Positions 16,242-24,114 of a DNA stretch of 27,712 nt are shown piece after piece (position 1 is the stretch's first letter; every line of letters starts with the position of its first letter). The notes beneath the pieces are model-generated. The model was not told the DNA's origin, searched no databases, and saw only the letters and a program-made list of their open reading frames with translations. The DNA lies in the NCBI GenBank assembly GCA_049509675.1, contig JBEKZQ010000068.1, forward strand, positions 1-27,712, given 5' to 3'. A program made the position numbers and the translations under genes. The DNA is from JBEKZQ01 sp049509675. Lineage in GTDB: Bacteria > Planctomycetota > Planctomycetia > Pirellulales > Thermoguttaceae.

Positions 16242-16326
16242 AGTTTTCAGTGTTCAGTGTTCAGTAGGACCCGCTTGGAACACTCCGCACCGAGAACTGA
16301 AAACTGAACACTGAACACTGAAAACT
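16242..16326. repeat. AGTTTTCAGTGTTCAG palindromic repeat, copy 1
   Basis: AGTTTTCAGTGTTCAG with a further TGTTCAG unit faces CTGAACACTGAACACTG AAAACT across a 30-bp spacer. A second copy with a different spacer is at 26691-26772. It occupies the only sizeable gap (269 bp) in the terpenoid locus; no gene is seen in that gap. Confidence 0.88.
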
Positions 16327-16384
16327 TCAAACTCTTACGTCCGCTTGTAGCTCCCGCCTGGAACACTCCGCACCTTCAAACTCT
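16270..16384 (+). repeat. Direct duplication, one copy interrupted by a 34-bp repeat arm
   Basis: CCCGCTTGGAACACTCCGCAC at 16270-16290 recurs at 16353-16373 (one mismatch), and the following CTTCAAACTCT occurs at 16325-16335 and 16374-16384. In the downstream copy these two pieces are adjacent. In the upstream copy they are separated by 34 bp (16291-16324) made of the CTGAACACTGAAAA arm. Confidence 0.85.
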
Positions 16385-16387
16385 GCG

Positions 16388-18121
16388 ATGGCATCTGAGA
16401 TTGCAAAAGCCCCTGACTATCCGGCCGAGGGCATCAAGCATGTTCCGCAAGAGGTACAAACGCGCCGGCAGATTCGCGCGATTGCCGCGGAACTGGCGAG
16501 CGCCATGGACCGCCTCCATCCGCCGGCGCGCGAGGACTTGGAGCGTCAGGGCGAGGCCCTCCTGGAGCGACTCGCCTTGCCTCGGCAGTTCCTCGGCTTT
16601 GCGATGGTGGCCGTCAGCAACGAATTCTGGCGTCCCACGTTCGAAGCGATCCCGCTCGCCCGTCGCCTGTTCCTTCTGCCCCACTGCCTCGCCGATCGCA
16701 CCGCCTGCACGGGCGCGTACGATTCGGTCGGGCTGCACTGCGCCGGCTGCGGAAGCTGCGGGATCGATGCCCTCAAGCGCGAGGCCGAGCAACTGGGCTA
16801 TGCGGTGATCGTTGCCGAGGGGACCAGTTCGGTCATTATGAAGATTCTGGAAGGCGAGGCCGACGCGATCTTCGGCGTCGCCTGCCTCGACTCGCTGGAG
16901 AAGTCGTTCCACCGTGTTGCCGAGTTGGGCGTTCCCCACGTGGCGTTGCCGTTGCTGAAGGACGGCTGCGTCGATACCAAGGCCGAGGTGGATGAGATCC
17001 GTCGGATGCTCGCCGCCAAGACCGCCGGCACGGGGGCAGCGCCCCGCAGCTACGTGTCGCTGCTGCGCGAGACCGCGCGGATGTTCCGGCAGCCGATGTT
17101 TTCCGATCTGCTCGCCCCCTATGACGAGACCGCGCGGGCCAACGGCGATCGGCACGACGCTTGGACTTCGATCGAACGCGCGGCCTTGGATTGGCTCCGG
17201 GAAGGCGGCAAGCGACTCCGCCCCTTCGTGACGATCGCCGCCTTCGCCGTGGCCCGGCACGGCCCGGGTATTCTGGACTGCGGCGAGCTTGCCGGTGAGA
17301 AGATCCCGCAGGCGGTCCGCCGCCTGGCCCTGGCCATCGAGGCCCTGCACAAGGCGTCGCTGGTGCATGACGACATCGAGGACGACGACGTTTTTCGCTA
17401 CGGCCGCCCCACGCTGCACCGCGTCCACGGCGTGGGCCAGGCCATCAACATCGGCGACTACCTGATCGGCCTGGGCTACCGGCTGATCGCCGGGGAAGCG
17501 AGCTGCTTGGGTCCGGACTGCATCGCCGACATTCTCAACCGGCTTTCGCACGCCCACCTGGAGTTGTGCCGGGGACAGGGCGCCGAACTGTTGTGGCAGA
17601 ATCGGCCGCTGCAACTGCATCGACCCCTGGACGTGCTCACGGTCTATGCGTTGAAGACGGCCCCCGCCTTCGAGGTGGCGCTGTATGCGGGCCTGCGCGC
17701 CGCCGGTGTAAACATGGATCTGGGCGTCCTGCGGCGTTTCTCCACGTTCCTCGGCGAAGGATTCCAAATCCGAAACGACCTGGACGATTGGCGCGAAGAC
17801 GGCGGCAACAAGCGCCGCCGCGGTTTGGACGCCTTGGCCGGGCGGGCCACGATCCTCCGCGCTTTCGCCGCGGAAAACGGCGATCTTCAGGCCCTCGCCG
17901 AACCGGCGGACGGCGACGGCCCGGCCGCGCGGCAGCGACTCGTGGATCGAGTCCGCGAGCTCTATTGCCGGTCCGGGGCGTTCAACAAGACCGAACAGTT
18001 GTTGGCGAAGCTGCGGGCTCGCGCGCTCGAGGCCGCCGGCGATTTCCCTTCCGCCGATCTGCAGGAACTGATGCGGTTCTTCGTGCGAATTGTGCTGCCC
18101 TCCGAGGCTTCCGCGCAATGA
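16388..18121 (+). CDS. Fusion of a DUF116 domain and a polyprenyl synthetase
   Basis: The 577-aa protein has a DUF116-like domain at about residues 60-220 with a conserved Cys set: Cys100 and Cys107 (CLADRTAC) and the cluster Cys118, Cys121, Cys124 (CAGCGSC). It also has GYAVIVAEGTSSV and ADAIFGVACLDSLE. These probably bind a metal or Fe-S cluster; the domain's function is unknown. Residues about 245-575 are an all-helical trans-prenyl synthase with the first Asp-rich motif DDIED at 328-332 (LVHDDIEDDD) and the second NDLDD at 463-467. The latter has Asn for the usual first Asp. Known: such enzymes chain IPP onto allylic diphosphates; product length cannot be assigned. No clear ribosome site precedes ATG 16388, which follows the repeat-filled gap, and the reading frame is closed upstream at 16319. 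Its stop overlaps the next start (ATGA). Confidence 0.87.
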   Translation: MASEIAKAPDYPAEGIKHVPQEVQTRRQIRAIAAELASAMDRLHPPAREDLERQGEALLERLALPRQFLGFAMVAVSNEFWRPTFEAIPLARRLFLLPHCLADRTACTGAYDSVGLHCAGCGSCGIDALKREAEQLGYAVIVAEGTSSVIMKILEGEADAIFGVACLDSLEKSFHRVAELGVPHVALPLLKDGCVDTKAEVDEIRRMLAAKTAGTGAAPRSYVSLLRETARMFRQPMFSDLLAPYDETARANGDRHDAWTSIERAALDWLREGGKRLRPFVTIAAFAVARHGPGILDCGELAGEKIPQAVRRLALAIEALHKASLVHDDIEDDDVFRYGRPTLHRVHGVGQAINIGDYLIGLGYRLIAGEASCLGPDCIADILNRLSHAHLELCRGQGAELLWQNRPLQLHRPLDVLTVYALKTAPAFEVALYAGLRAAGVNMDLGVLRRFSTFLGEGFQIRNDLDDWREDGGNKRRRGLDALAGRATILRAFAAENGDLQALAEPADGDGPAARQRLVDRVRELYCRSGAFNKTEQLLAKLRARALEAAGDFPSADLQELMRFFVRIVLPSEASAQ

Positions 18122-19101
18122 CCTCGTCAGTCTATCTGGACGCGCTGGACGAGTTGCTCCGTTCCGGCGTTGCCGACCTCAGCGCGCGGTTCATCGCCAC
18201 GCAGGTCCGCTACGTGGCCGGTTGCCAACAGCCCGATGGTGGTTTTGCCGGCCGACAAGGCGCTTCCGATGAGTACTATACGGACTTTGCCTTGCGGACG
18301 CTGGCCTTGCTGGCCCCCGGCCATGATGCCTTCCGGCGTGCCGCCGATTACCTGGTACGTTGGCCGGGCCCGCCGCGCGACATGGTCCAGTGCTTCACCC
18401 TGCTTAGTGCGACTCGCTCGCTCGAGCAATCACTCCCCTCTCCGCTTGCGGGAGAGGGGCAGGGGGTGAGGGGGTTGGGCCAAGACACGGAGCTACTTTC
18501 CGCCGATCCTCTCTGGGCTATCGAGTGGCTTTACGCGCATCTGCTGCCCAGCGGCGGTTTCGCCCGCTACACCGACGACCAACGGGTGAGCGCCTACCAC
18601 ACGTTTCTCGGCGCGTTGTGTTTCCAAATGTTGGGCCACGACATGCCGGCGATCGAGGATGCGATCTCGGCGGTCGCGGCCCTGGCGCGCGCGGACGGCG
18701 GCTATGCAGAACTGGCCGGCCAAACCGCGTCGCAAACCAACGCGACCGCTGCGGCCGTGGCATTGCTGATGATGCGGGACGCCTTGCCGGCGGAACGTGC
18801 GGCAAAGACGGCCCGGTTCCTCGCCCGCATGCAGAGCGGCGACGGCGGGCTGAGGTCGCACGACGCGGCCCGCGGCGGCGACCTGCTCTCCACCTTCACC
18901 GGCCTGCTGACGCTCTTGGGTCTCGGCGGGCTCGACCAGGTCGACCTTGCCGGCGTGGCCCGATTCCTCAAGCGCGCCGCGCACCGCGACGGCGGCTTTC
19001 TCGCCTGCTTCGGCGACGACTGCCCGGATGTCGAGTACACCTATTACGGCGTGTGTACGCTTGCCCTGTTACGCCTCTGGACCAGCGACCAGAAGAAGTA
19101 G
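18118..19101 (+). CDS. Prenyltransferase-beta/terpene-cyclase-like alpha/alpha-barrel protein
   Basis: The 327-aa protein starts in an ATGA overlap with the prenyl synthase gene. Repeats such as QPDGGFAGR, LPSGGFARY, ADGGYAEL, SGDGGLRS and RDGGFLAC mark the barrel shared by protein prenyltransferase beta subunits and class II cyclases. The zinc ligands of protein prenyltransferases are not seen: where YHT is expected near the C-terminus it reads PDVEYTYYG, and there is no DxC pair. There is also no DxDD, so it is neither a typical protein prenyltransferase nor a self-sufficient cyclase. It may bind or position the isoprenoid or partner another protein; this is inference. A repeat encodes PLAGEGQGVRG at about residues 108-118. 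The stop codon is the first TAG of a MITE-like element. Confidence 0.8.
   Translation: MTSSVYLDALDELLRSGVADLSARFIATQVRYVAGCQQPDGGFAGRQGASDEYYTDFALRTLALLAPGHDAFRRAADYLVRWPGPPRDMVQCFTLLSATRSLEQSLPSPLAGEGQGVRGLGQDTELLSADPLWAIEWLYAHLLPSGGFARYTDDQRVSAYHTFLGALCFQMLGHDMPAIEDAISAVAALARADGGYAELAGQTASQTNATAAAVALLMMRDALPAERAAKTARFLARMQSGDGGLRSHDAARGGDLLSTFTGLLTLLGLGGLDQVDLAGVARFLKRAAHRDGGFLACFGDDCPDVEYTYYGVCTLALLRLWTSDQKK
18434..18474. repeat. TCCCCTCTCCGC...GGGGGTGAGGGGG repeat, in-frame copy
   Basis: CCCCTCTCC and GGAGAGGGG form a short hairpin followed by CAGGGGGTGAGGGGG. It is translated as SPLAGEGQGVRG, a peptide found in very many bacterial predictions because of this repeat. A reverse-orientation copy is at 19295-19336. 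Confidence 0.85.
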
Positions 19102-19255
19102 GGTGGGGTCGAGCAAACCGTGGTTCTCCCCGGGTCTTCGGTCGCTTATCAACTTATCGCTTTGTGACACATCTCCGCGCAACGGTTGCTCGGTTTGCGA
19201 GACCCACCATAGGCTTACGCGACCTCGACCCACCCACATGAATAATCCGGGTTAA
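19099..19255. repeat. MITE-like element, copy B (left end lost)
   Basis: It matches copy A (2455-2612) over nearly its full interior and right terminus (CATGAATAATCCGGGTTA). The outer 20 bases of the left terminus are absent: the match begins at TAGGGTGG, directly at the stop codon of the upstream gene. No gene is seen in 19102-19336. Confidence 0.85.
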
Positions 19256-19294
19256 GCGGTCGTCCAACAAGAAGTTCGTAGTCAGATCGCGACT

Positions 19295-19336
19295 TCCCCT
19301 CACCCCCGACCCCTCTCCCGCGAGGGGAGAGAGGAG
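19295..19336. repeat. TCCCCTCACCCCC...GAGGGGAGAG repeat, copy abutting a stop codon
   Basis: The reverse-orientation relative of 18434-18474 ends directly next to the stop codon (19337-19339) of the minus-strand secreted-protein gene. It could act in termination between the two converging transcripts. Confidence 0.75.
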
Positions 19337-21928
19337 CTATGGGATCTCGATCACGGCCACGTCCTCGGCCTCCAGGGAGAGCCGGGTCCGGCCCTCGCGC
19401 CAAGGGACGATTCGCCCGCTGAGCAACTCACGGCCCGGCTCGGACTTTCCGCTTTCCAGCGCGATCGTGACCGTCCGCGCCCGGTCGCTGTCGTTGAAGA
19501 CGGTCCAGCAGCGGTCGCCGAATCGCTCCACGTACACGTGGTCGTCGTCGGTGCGGGCGCGGGTGATCGGCTCCCAGCCGGCTTCGGCCAACCGCCGGCA
19601 CAACGGCACGTACCGTTTGAACAGCGGCCGATCGCGGTCATAGAGCTCCGGCCGCGTGAAGTAATGCCCGCCCGAAGCGTTGGCGCTGAAGAACCCCGGA
19701 AACATCCCATAGGCCAGGCAGCGTTTCATGTACTTCTCGACCAGCTCGTGCGAAAAATCCTCGAAACGGGTATTCATGAGGAAACAGAACGGCTTGCCCT
19801 TGCACATGGCGCGGCGATAGAGCAACTCGGCGTCGGACATGGGCCGCCAGCGGCCGCCGGAATGCCAATCGGTCTCCGTGCCCAACACGTCGAGCATGGG
19901 GGCCAGCCACCACAGCCGATCCGGGGCGCCGTTGGCCATCATCAGCTTATTCTGGCGGTGGATGTCGGTCTCGATGCCGCGGACGTACTCGAAAGCGATC
20001 AGGCCGCGAAAGATGGCCGGCTGGTGCTCTTCCTGCGAGAACGTCAGCGGCGTCCGGGCGGCGGCGAAATGCTCGCGGCGGAAGTCCAGCTCGTCGGTCA
20101 CGTAGCCTTCGCTGGAGTCGACATACTCGCCGTCGAGATCGCCGCGACGCTGCGGCCCGTAAAGCCGCTCACGGATCTTGGCACTCCACTTGTTCTTGAA
20201 GTCGGTCACTGGGCCGGAAATGCCCGGCATCGAGTTCATGCTCCACACGGCCCCGTTGCACCAGGGCGTATCCAACAGCCGGGCCGCGAACCGGCCCTGG
20301 CAGTCGTGGTAGCCGCTGGTCAAGAGGGCCTGGGCCTCCGCATTGCCTTTGCCGGCCAATCGCTTCGCCTCGGCAAGTGCCGCATCGAGCGTCCGCGGCA
20401 TGTCCTTGGGCATCGCCATCCACCAGGTCATCGGCTCGGTGTAGCGGAAGGTGAGGATGCCGTGCCGGTCGTCCCACTCGGTCTCGTCGTTGCCTTCCTT
20501 GAACTTGAAGCCGAAATCCTGCCAGCCCTGGACCTGGCTGATCTTGGCAAAGGGCATCCAGAGGCCCTGTTGGGGCGTGCGGCAGCGAAAGGCCTCCGGA
20601 TACAACTCATAGTAGCGAGCCAATGCGCCCCGAAAGCCCAGCCCGGCATCGAACTTGAATCGCCGGAAGCGGAGTTCGGCCTTCGGCTTTTCCGCCGTCA
20701 AGGCGAGATCGTAGGCGAGGTATAGTTCCTTCGTGCCCGCGCTATAGCCGATGCGGCAGAAGGCGGGCCAGGCGGGGTCGACGGCCAAGGCCGTACCCTC
20801 GTGGTCTCCCGCAACCGCGCCCAAGGGATACCGTGAGACCTGGCCCAGGGAACCGGCGTGGAATCGGCTGGCGTTGAGATACTCGCGGCCCGGCTCGATG
20901 GGCGTGCTGCGTCGCACATCGTCGAGCCAACGGAGCGACGCGTCCTCGACCGGCACGACGTAAACGAGCGTAATTGCACGGTCCTTTCCCAGCAGATCGG
21001 TCACCGTGACCGGAGTCTCGATGGTCTGGTACTTCTGGCTGGTGGTCACCGTGCTCAACTCTGCCAGTTCAACCCCCAGGGCCTCCAGGGGATTGCCAAG
21101 CACCGGTTCCGGACTCTTCGGATCGGTAAAGTAGACGAAATCGGACCCCGCGGCCACGTCACGGATCTGGAACCCTTCGCGGGCCCGGCCGCGGGGTGCG
21201 ACGGGCAGACCGTCGAACAAGCAGGCGCCGGCGGGCGGGCGGACGATCCGCAGTTCCGCGTCGCGGAACCAGGCCTTGCCGGCGTGGCCCCGCAGCAGCA
21301 TGTGGAAACTCAACGTCTTGATCGGCTTTTGCGGCAGCACCACGACCTGGCGGTGCTGCCAGTCGTGCGTGCCGGTGCTGAAGCTGGCCGTCTGGCCCCA
21401 CAGCGTCGTGCCATCGGTGTAGACGAGATCGAGGTAGAGCGCGTAGTCGGAATCGGTGCCGCCGCTGACGCCCTCGGCCCGGCTCCAACACGAGGCGACG
21501 ACCGGCTCGGGCCGGACCTGGTTGAGCCGGACGGTTTGGCTGGCGCCCCGCCGCGACCGCCCTTCGGCGCCGTTGTCGCAAACGAACCAGTCCCCCTGGC
21601 GATCGAAGCCTTTTTCGTAGCGTTGCCAGTCCTCCGGCCGGAGCAGACTCTCGCCAGCCTCTTTTGAGCCCAGCACGATTTTGGCAACGGGGGAAACCGG
21701 TTGCTCGCTCGCCTGAGTCCCAGAACTGCATAGTAGGGATTCTTCCAGCACGAGCGCACGCGGCACACTAGCCCGACGCGCCAGCGAGGGTGAATCGCTG
21801 CCAATCCCTCGCTGGCGCGTCGGGCTAGTGTCACGTAACGCGACGTTGCAGATCTGCTGCGCCGGGCCCGACGCCAGAAACACAAGCATCGCCAGCCCGG
21901 TTGATCCGAGGATACGAAAGAAGGCCAT
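19337..21928 (-). CDS. Large secreted protein of unknown function, glycosidase-like
   Basis: The 863-aa protein starts at ATG 21928, after AAAGGGGCGAG, 14 bp downstream of the argF stop. Residues 1-24 are a signal peptide (ILGSTGLAMLVFLASGPAQQ). Residues about 85-210 form a beta-sandwich-like segment (DYALYLDLVYTDGTTLWGQ, TGTHDWQHRQVVVLP). The central part (LGFRGALARYYELYPEAFR, GLWMPFAKI) and the acidic DGEYVDSSEGY at residue 599 followed by DELDFRREH look like a TIM-barrel glycosidase. A C-terminal beta domain (DRCWTVFNDSDRARTVTIAL, LEAEDVAVIEIP) resembles glycosidase caps. I do not recognise the family; Glu601 or Glu607 and Asp604 are candidate catalytic residues only. A palindromic repeat encodes residues about 33-55. 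Its link to the arginine genes may be positional only. Confidence 0.8.
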   Translation of the reverse strand: MAFFRILGSTGLAMLVFLASGPAQQICNVALRDTSPTRQRGIGSDSPSLARRASVPRALVLEESLLCSSGTQASEQPVSPVAKIVLGSKEAGESLLRPEDWQRYEKGFDRQGDWFVCDNGAEGRSRRGASQTVRLNQVRPEPVVASCWSRAEGVSGGTDSDYALYLDLVYTDGTTLWGQTASFSTGTHDWQHRQVVVLPQKPIKTLSFHMLLRGHAGKAWFRDAELRIVRPPAGACLFDGLPVAPRGRAREGFQIRDVAAGSDFVYFTDPKSPEPVLGNPLEALGVELAELSTVTTSQKYQTIETPVTVTDLLGKDRAITLVYVVPVEDASLRWLDDVRRSTPIEPGREYLNASRFHAGSLGQVSRYPLGAVAGDHEGTALAVDPAWPAFCRIGYSAGTKELYLAYDLALTAEKPKAELRFRRFKFDAGLGFRGALARYYELYPEAFRCRTPQQGLWMPFAKISQVQGWQDFGFKFKEGNDETEWDDRHGILTFRYTEPMTWWMAMPKDMPRTLDAALAEAKRLAGKGNAEAQALLTSGYHDCQGRFAARLLDTPWCNGAVWSMNSMPGISGPVTDFKNKWSAKIRERLYGPQRRGDLDGEYVDSSEGYVTDELDFRREHFAAARTPLTFSQEEHQPAIFRGLIAFEYVRGIETDIHRQNKLMMANGAPDRLWWLAPMLDVLGTETDWHSGGRWRPMSDAELLYRRAMCKGKPFCFLMNTRFEDFSHELVEKYMKRCLAYGMFPGFFSANASGGHYFTRPELYDRDRPLFKRYVPLCRRLAEAGWEPITRARTDDDHVYVERFGDRCWTVFNDSDRARTVTIALESGKSEPGRELLSGRIVPWREGRTRLSLEAEDVAVIEIP
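21766..21830. repeat. CACTAGCCCG...CCAGCGAGGG palindromic repeat, in-frame copy
   Basis: It matches 11510-11574 in both arms. On the minus strand it encodes DTSPTRQRG through LARRASV, immediately after the signal peptide of the secreted protein, where an unstructured segment is tolerable. Confidence 0.9.
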
Positions 21929-21942
21929 GATGCTCGCCCCTT

Positions 21943-22881
21943 TCAGCCTTTGGCCGCCAGCAGCCAGGCCAAAATGCCTTTTTGCACGTGCATGCGATTG
22001 GCCGCCTGCTGGACGACCACGCTTTGCGGCCCGTCGAGCACTTCGTCGCTGACTTCCTCGCCGCGGCGGGCGGGCAGGCAGTGCATGAAGTAGGCGCTCG
22101 GGGGAGCCTTCCGCATGAGCCGGGCGTTGACCTGATAGTCGGCGAAGTCGCGTCGCCGCACCTCGCGCTCGCCCTCCTGGCCCATGCTGGCCCACACGTC
22201 GGTGTACACCACGGTTGCCTCCCGCACCGCGGCGGCCGGATCGGTGGTCGCCGTCAGATCCAGGTCCGGCGCCTGCGCGCGGATCCAGTCCAGGGCGGCC
22301 GCGTCGAACTGATATTTCTCGGGCGTGGCCATGACCATGCGGATGCCCAGCCGTCCGCAGCCCAGGGCCAGGCTGCGGGCCACGTTGTTGGCGTCGCCGA
22401 CCCAGGCCAGGGTGCATTTTTCGCCCCGCCCCACCAGCTCCCGCACCGTGTACAGGTCGGCCATCGCCTGGCAGGGGTGGCCGAAATCGGTCAGCCCGTT
22501 GATCACCGAACAGGAGCTATGCCGGGCCAATTCCTGCACCGTGCGATGATGATTGGAACGGACCACGATGACGTCGACGTATTCGCTCAAGATGCGGCCG
22601 AAATCGGCGACGCTTTCGCGGCGGGCGAAGCCGACCTCCGTGCCCAGGAACAGGGTGCTGCCGCCCAGGTGCGCCATGGCCGCCTCGAAGCTCACCCGCG
22701 TGCGGAGCGACTGCTTCTCGAAGAGCATGGCCATGACCCGACCGGGAAGCAGCGGTTCACGCAGCCCCTGGACGAACTTGGCCTTCAGGTCCTTGGTAAT
22801 GGAAAAGATCCGCTCGATTTCGGCCGTCGTCAGATCGGCCATGGTAAGCAGGTGTTGCGTCATCGTCTTGCTCGCGGTCAT
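21943..22881 (-). CDS. argF: Ornithine carbamoyltransferase
   Basis: The 312-aa enzyme joins ornithine and carbamoyl phosphate to give citrulline in arginine synthesis. The carbamoyl phosphate loop SLRTR is at residues 58-62, HPCQ at 135-138, the ornithine-side SMG loop (DVWASMGQE) near 228-236, and HCLPA at 267-271, all diagnostic of OTCase rather than aspartate carbamoyltransferase. Length is usual. I chose ATG 22881 because it overlaps the argD stop (ATGA); the ATG six codons further in (22863) is an alternative. Third gene of argB-argD-argF. Confidence 0.95.
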   Translation of the reverse strand: MTASKTMTQHLLTMADLTTAEIERIFSITKDLKAKFVQGLREPLLPGRVMAMLFEKQSLRTRVSFEAAMAHLGGSTLFLGTEVGFARRESVADFGRILSEYVDVIVVRSNHHRTVQELARHSSCSVINGLTDFGHPCQAMADLYTVRELVGRGEKCTLAWVGDANNVARSLALGCGRLGIRMVMATPEKYQFDAAALDWIRAQAPDLDLTATTDPAAAVREATVVYTDVWASMGQEGEREVRRRDFADYQVNARLMRKAPPSAYFMHCLPARRGEEVSDEVLDGPQSVVVQQAANRMHVQKGILAWLLAAKG

Positions 22882-24101
22882 AGTCGGCTGGCGTCTGCCC
22901 CGGCTTGTTGCCGAAGCACTTCGGCCAGAATGTCGCAGCCCTCGTGGGCCTGCTCCTCGCTCAGCGTCATGGCGGGCAGCAGCCGGATCACGGTGCCGTG
23001 GGTGCAATTGATCAGCAGTTTCCGCTCCAGGCAGGCCCGCACCGCCGGCGCTCCCTCGATGGCCAGTTCGACGCCGATCATCAAGCCGCGGACGCGGACC
23101 TCGCGCACCACGTCGCACTGCTGCTGCAGCTCGCTCAAGCGGCTGCGGAACAGTTCGCCCAAGCGCTTCGCGGCCGCCAGAAGGTCCTGGTCTTCGATCA
23201 TTTCGATGGCGGCCAGTCCGGCCCGCGCGGCGATCGGGTTGCCGCCGAACGTGGCGGCATGCATGCCGGGCCGCAAGCTCAGCGCGATCTCGGCCTTGGC
23301 CAGCATGGCCGCCCCCGCCAGGCTGCCGCACAGGGCCTTGGAGAGGGTTATGATGTCGGGCGTGACGCCGGCGCCCTGATAGGCGAACCAGTCGCCGGTC
23401 CGCCCGAAGCCGGTTTGTACTTCGTCGAAGATCAACAGCAGCTCGTGCTCGTCGGCCAGTTTCCGCAAGCCGGCCAGAAAACCGTCGGGCGGAATGCGCA
23501 CTCCGCCCTCGCCCTGGATCGGTTCGATCATGATCGCGGCGGTCTCGTCGTCGATCAAGCGGGCCGTGGCCTCCAGGTCGCCGAAAGGGGCGTAGAGGAA
23601 ACCGGCCATCAACGGCCCCAGGCCTTCGTGATACTTGGGCTGTGCCGTGGCCGTGGTGGAGCCCAGCGTGCGCCCGTGAAAGCCGCCTTCAAAGGTGATG
23701 ATCTTATAACGGCGTTTGGGCATCGAGTGCAAACGCACCAGCTTGATGGCCGCCTCGTTGGCCTCGGTGCCCGAGTTGCAGAAGAACGCCTGGCCGCCGA
23801 AACTCCGCTGGGAAAGGGCCTTGGCCCAAAGGCCTTGCAACTCGGTGTGCCAGGTGTTGGGCACGTGGATCAATTGGCCCAGTTGCTCGCGGACGGCCTC
23901 GACCACCGGGCCCGGACAATGCCCCAACAGGCCGCAGCCCCAGCCGGGAAACAGATCGAGGTAGCGGTTGCCCTCGCTATCCCAAACGTACGAACCCTCG
24001 CCGCGGACCAACGACAGGGGAAACCGCCCGTAATTGGGGATCACGTACTGCTGGAAGAGCTTGATCGTATCTTGCGAACTGAGCGCCGTGTCGCTGCTCA
24101 T
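22878..24101 (-). CDS. argD: Acetylornithine aminotransferase
   Basis: The 407-aa class III PLP aminotransferase converts N-acetylglutamate semialdehyde to N-acetylornithine. GTEANE is at residues 111-116, FHGRTLGS at 141-148, FDEVQTGFGRTG at 225-236, and the Schiff-base Lys255 in TLSKALCGS. GGNPIAARAGLAAIE follows. Start ATG 24101 (MSSDTALSS) has GGAG 8 bases upstream. An upstream extension to 24164 is open but overlaps the hairpin after argB and is not family-like. The neighbours argB and argF favour ArgD over other omega-aminotransferases. Confidence 0.93.
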   Translation of the reverse strand: MSSDTALSSQDTIKLFQQYVIPNYGRFPLSLVRGEGSYVWDSEGNRYLDLFPGWGCGLLGHCPGPVVEAVREQLGQLIHVPNTWHTELQGLWAKALSQRSFGGQAFFCNSGTEANEAAIKLVRLHSMPKRRYKIITFEGGFHGRTLGSTTATAQPKYHEGLGPLMAGFLYAPFGDLEATARLIDDETAAIMIEPIQGEGGVRIPPDGFLAGLRKLADEHELLLIFDEVQTGFGRTGDWFAYQGAGVTPDIITLSKALCGSLAGAAMLAKAEIALSLRPGMHAATFGGNPIAARAGLAAIEMIEDQDLLAAAKRLGELFRSRLSELQQQCDVVREVRVRGLMIGVELAIEGAPAVRACLERKLLINCTHGTVIRLLPAMTLSEEQAHEGCDILAEVLRQQAGADASRL

Positions 24102-24114
24102 TGGTGGTCTCCAT

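Noticed and set aside
18118..19101. Functional protein geranylgeranyl/farnesyl transferase beta subunit
   Set aside because: The zinc-binding His and the DxC pair are not found, so the standard activity is not supported.
21929..22417. Upstream extension of the secreted-protein frame into argF
   Set aside because: It is out of frame with argF and would bury the signal peptide that begins at 21928.
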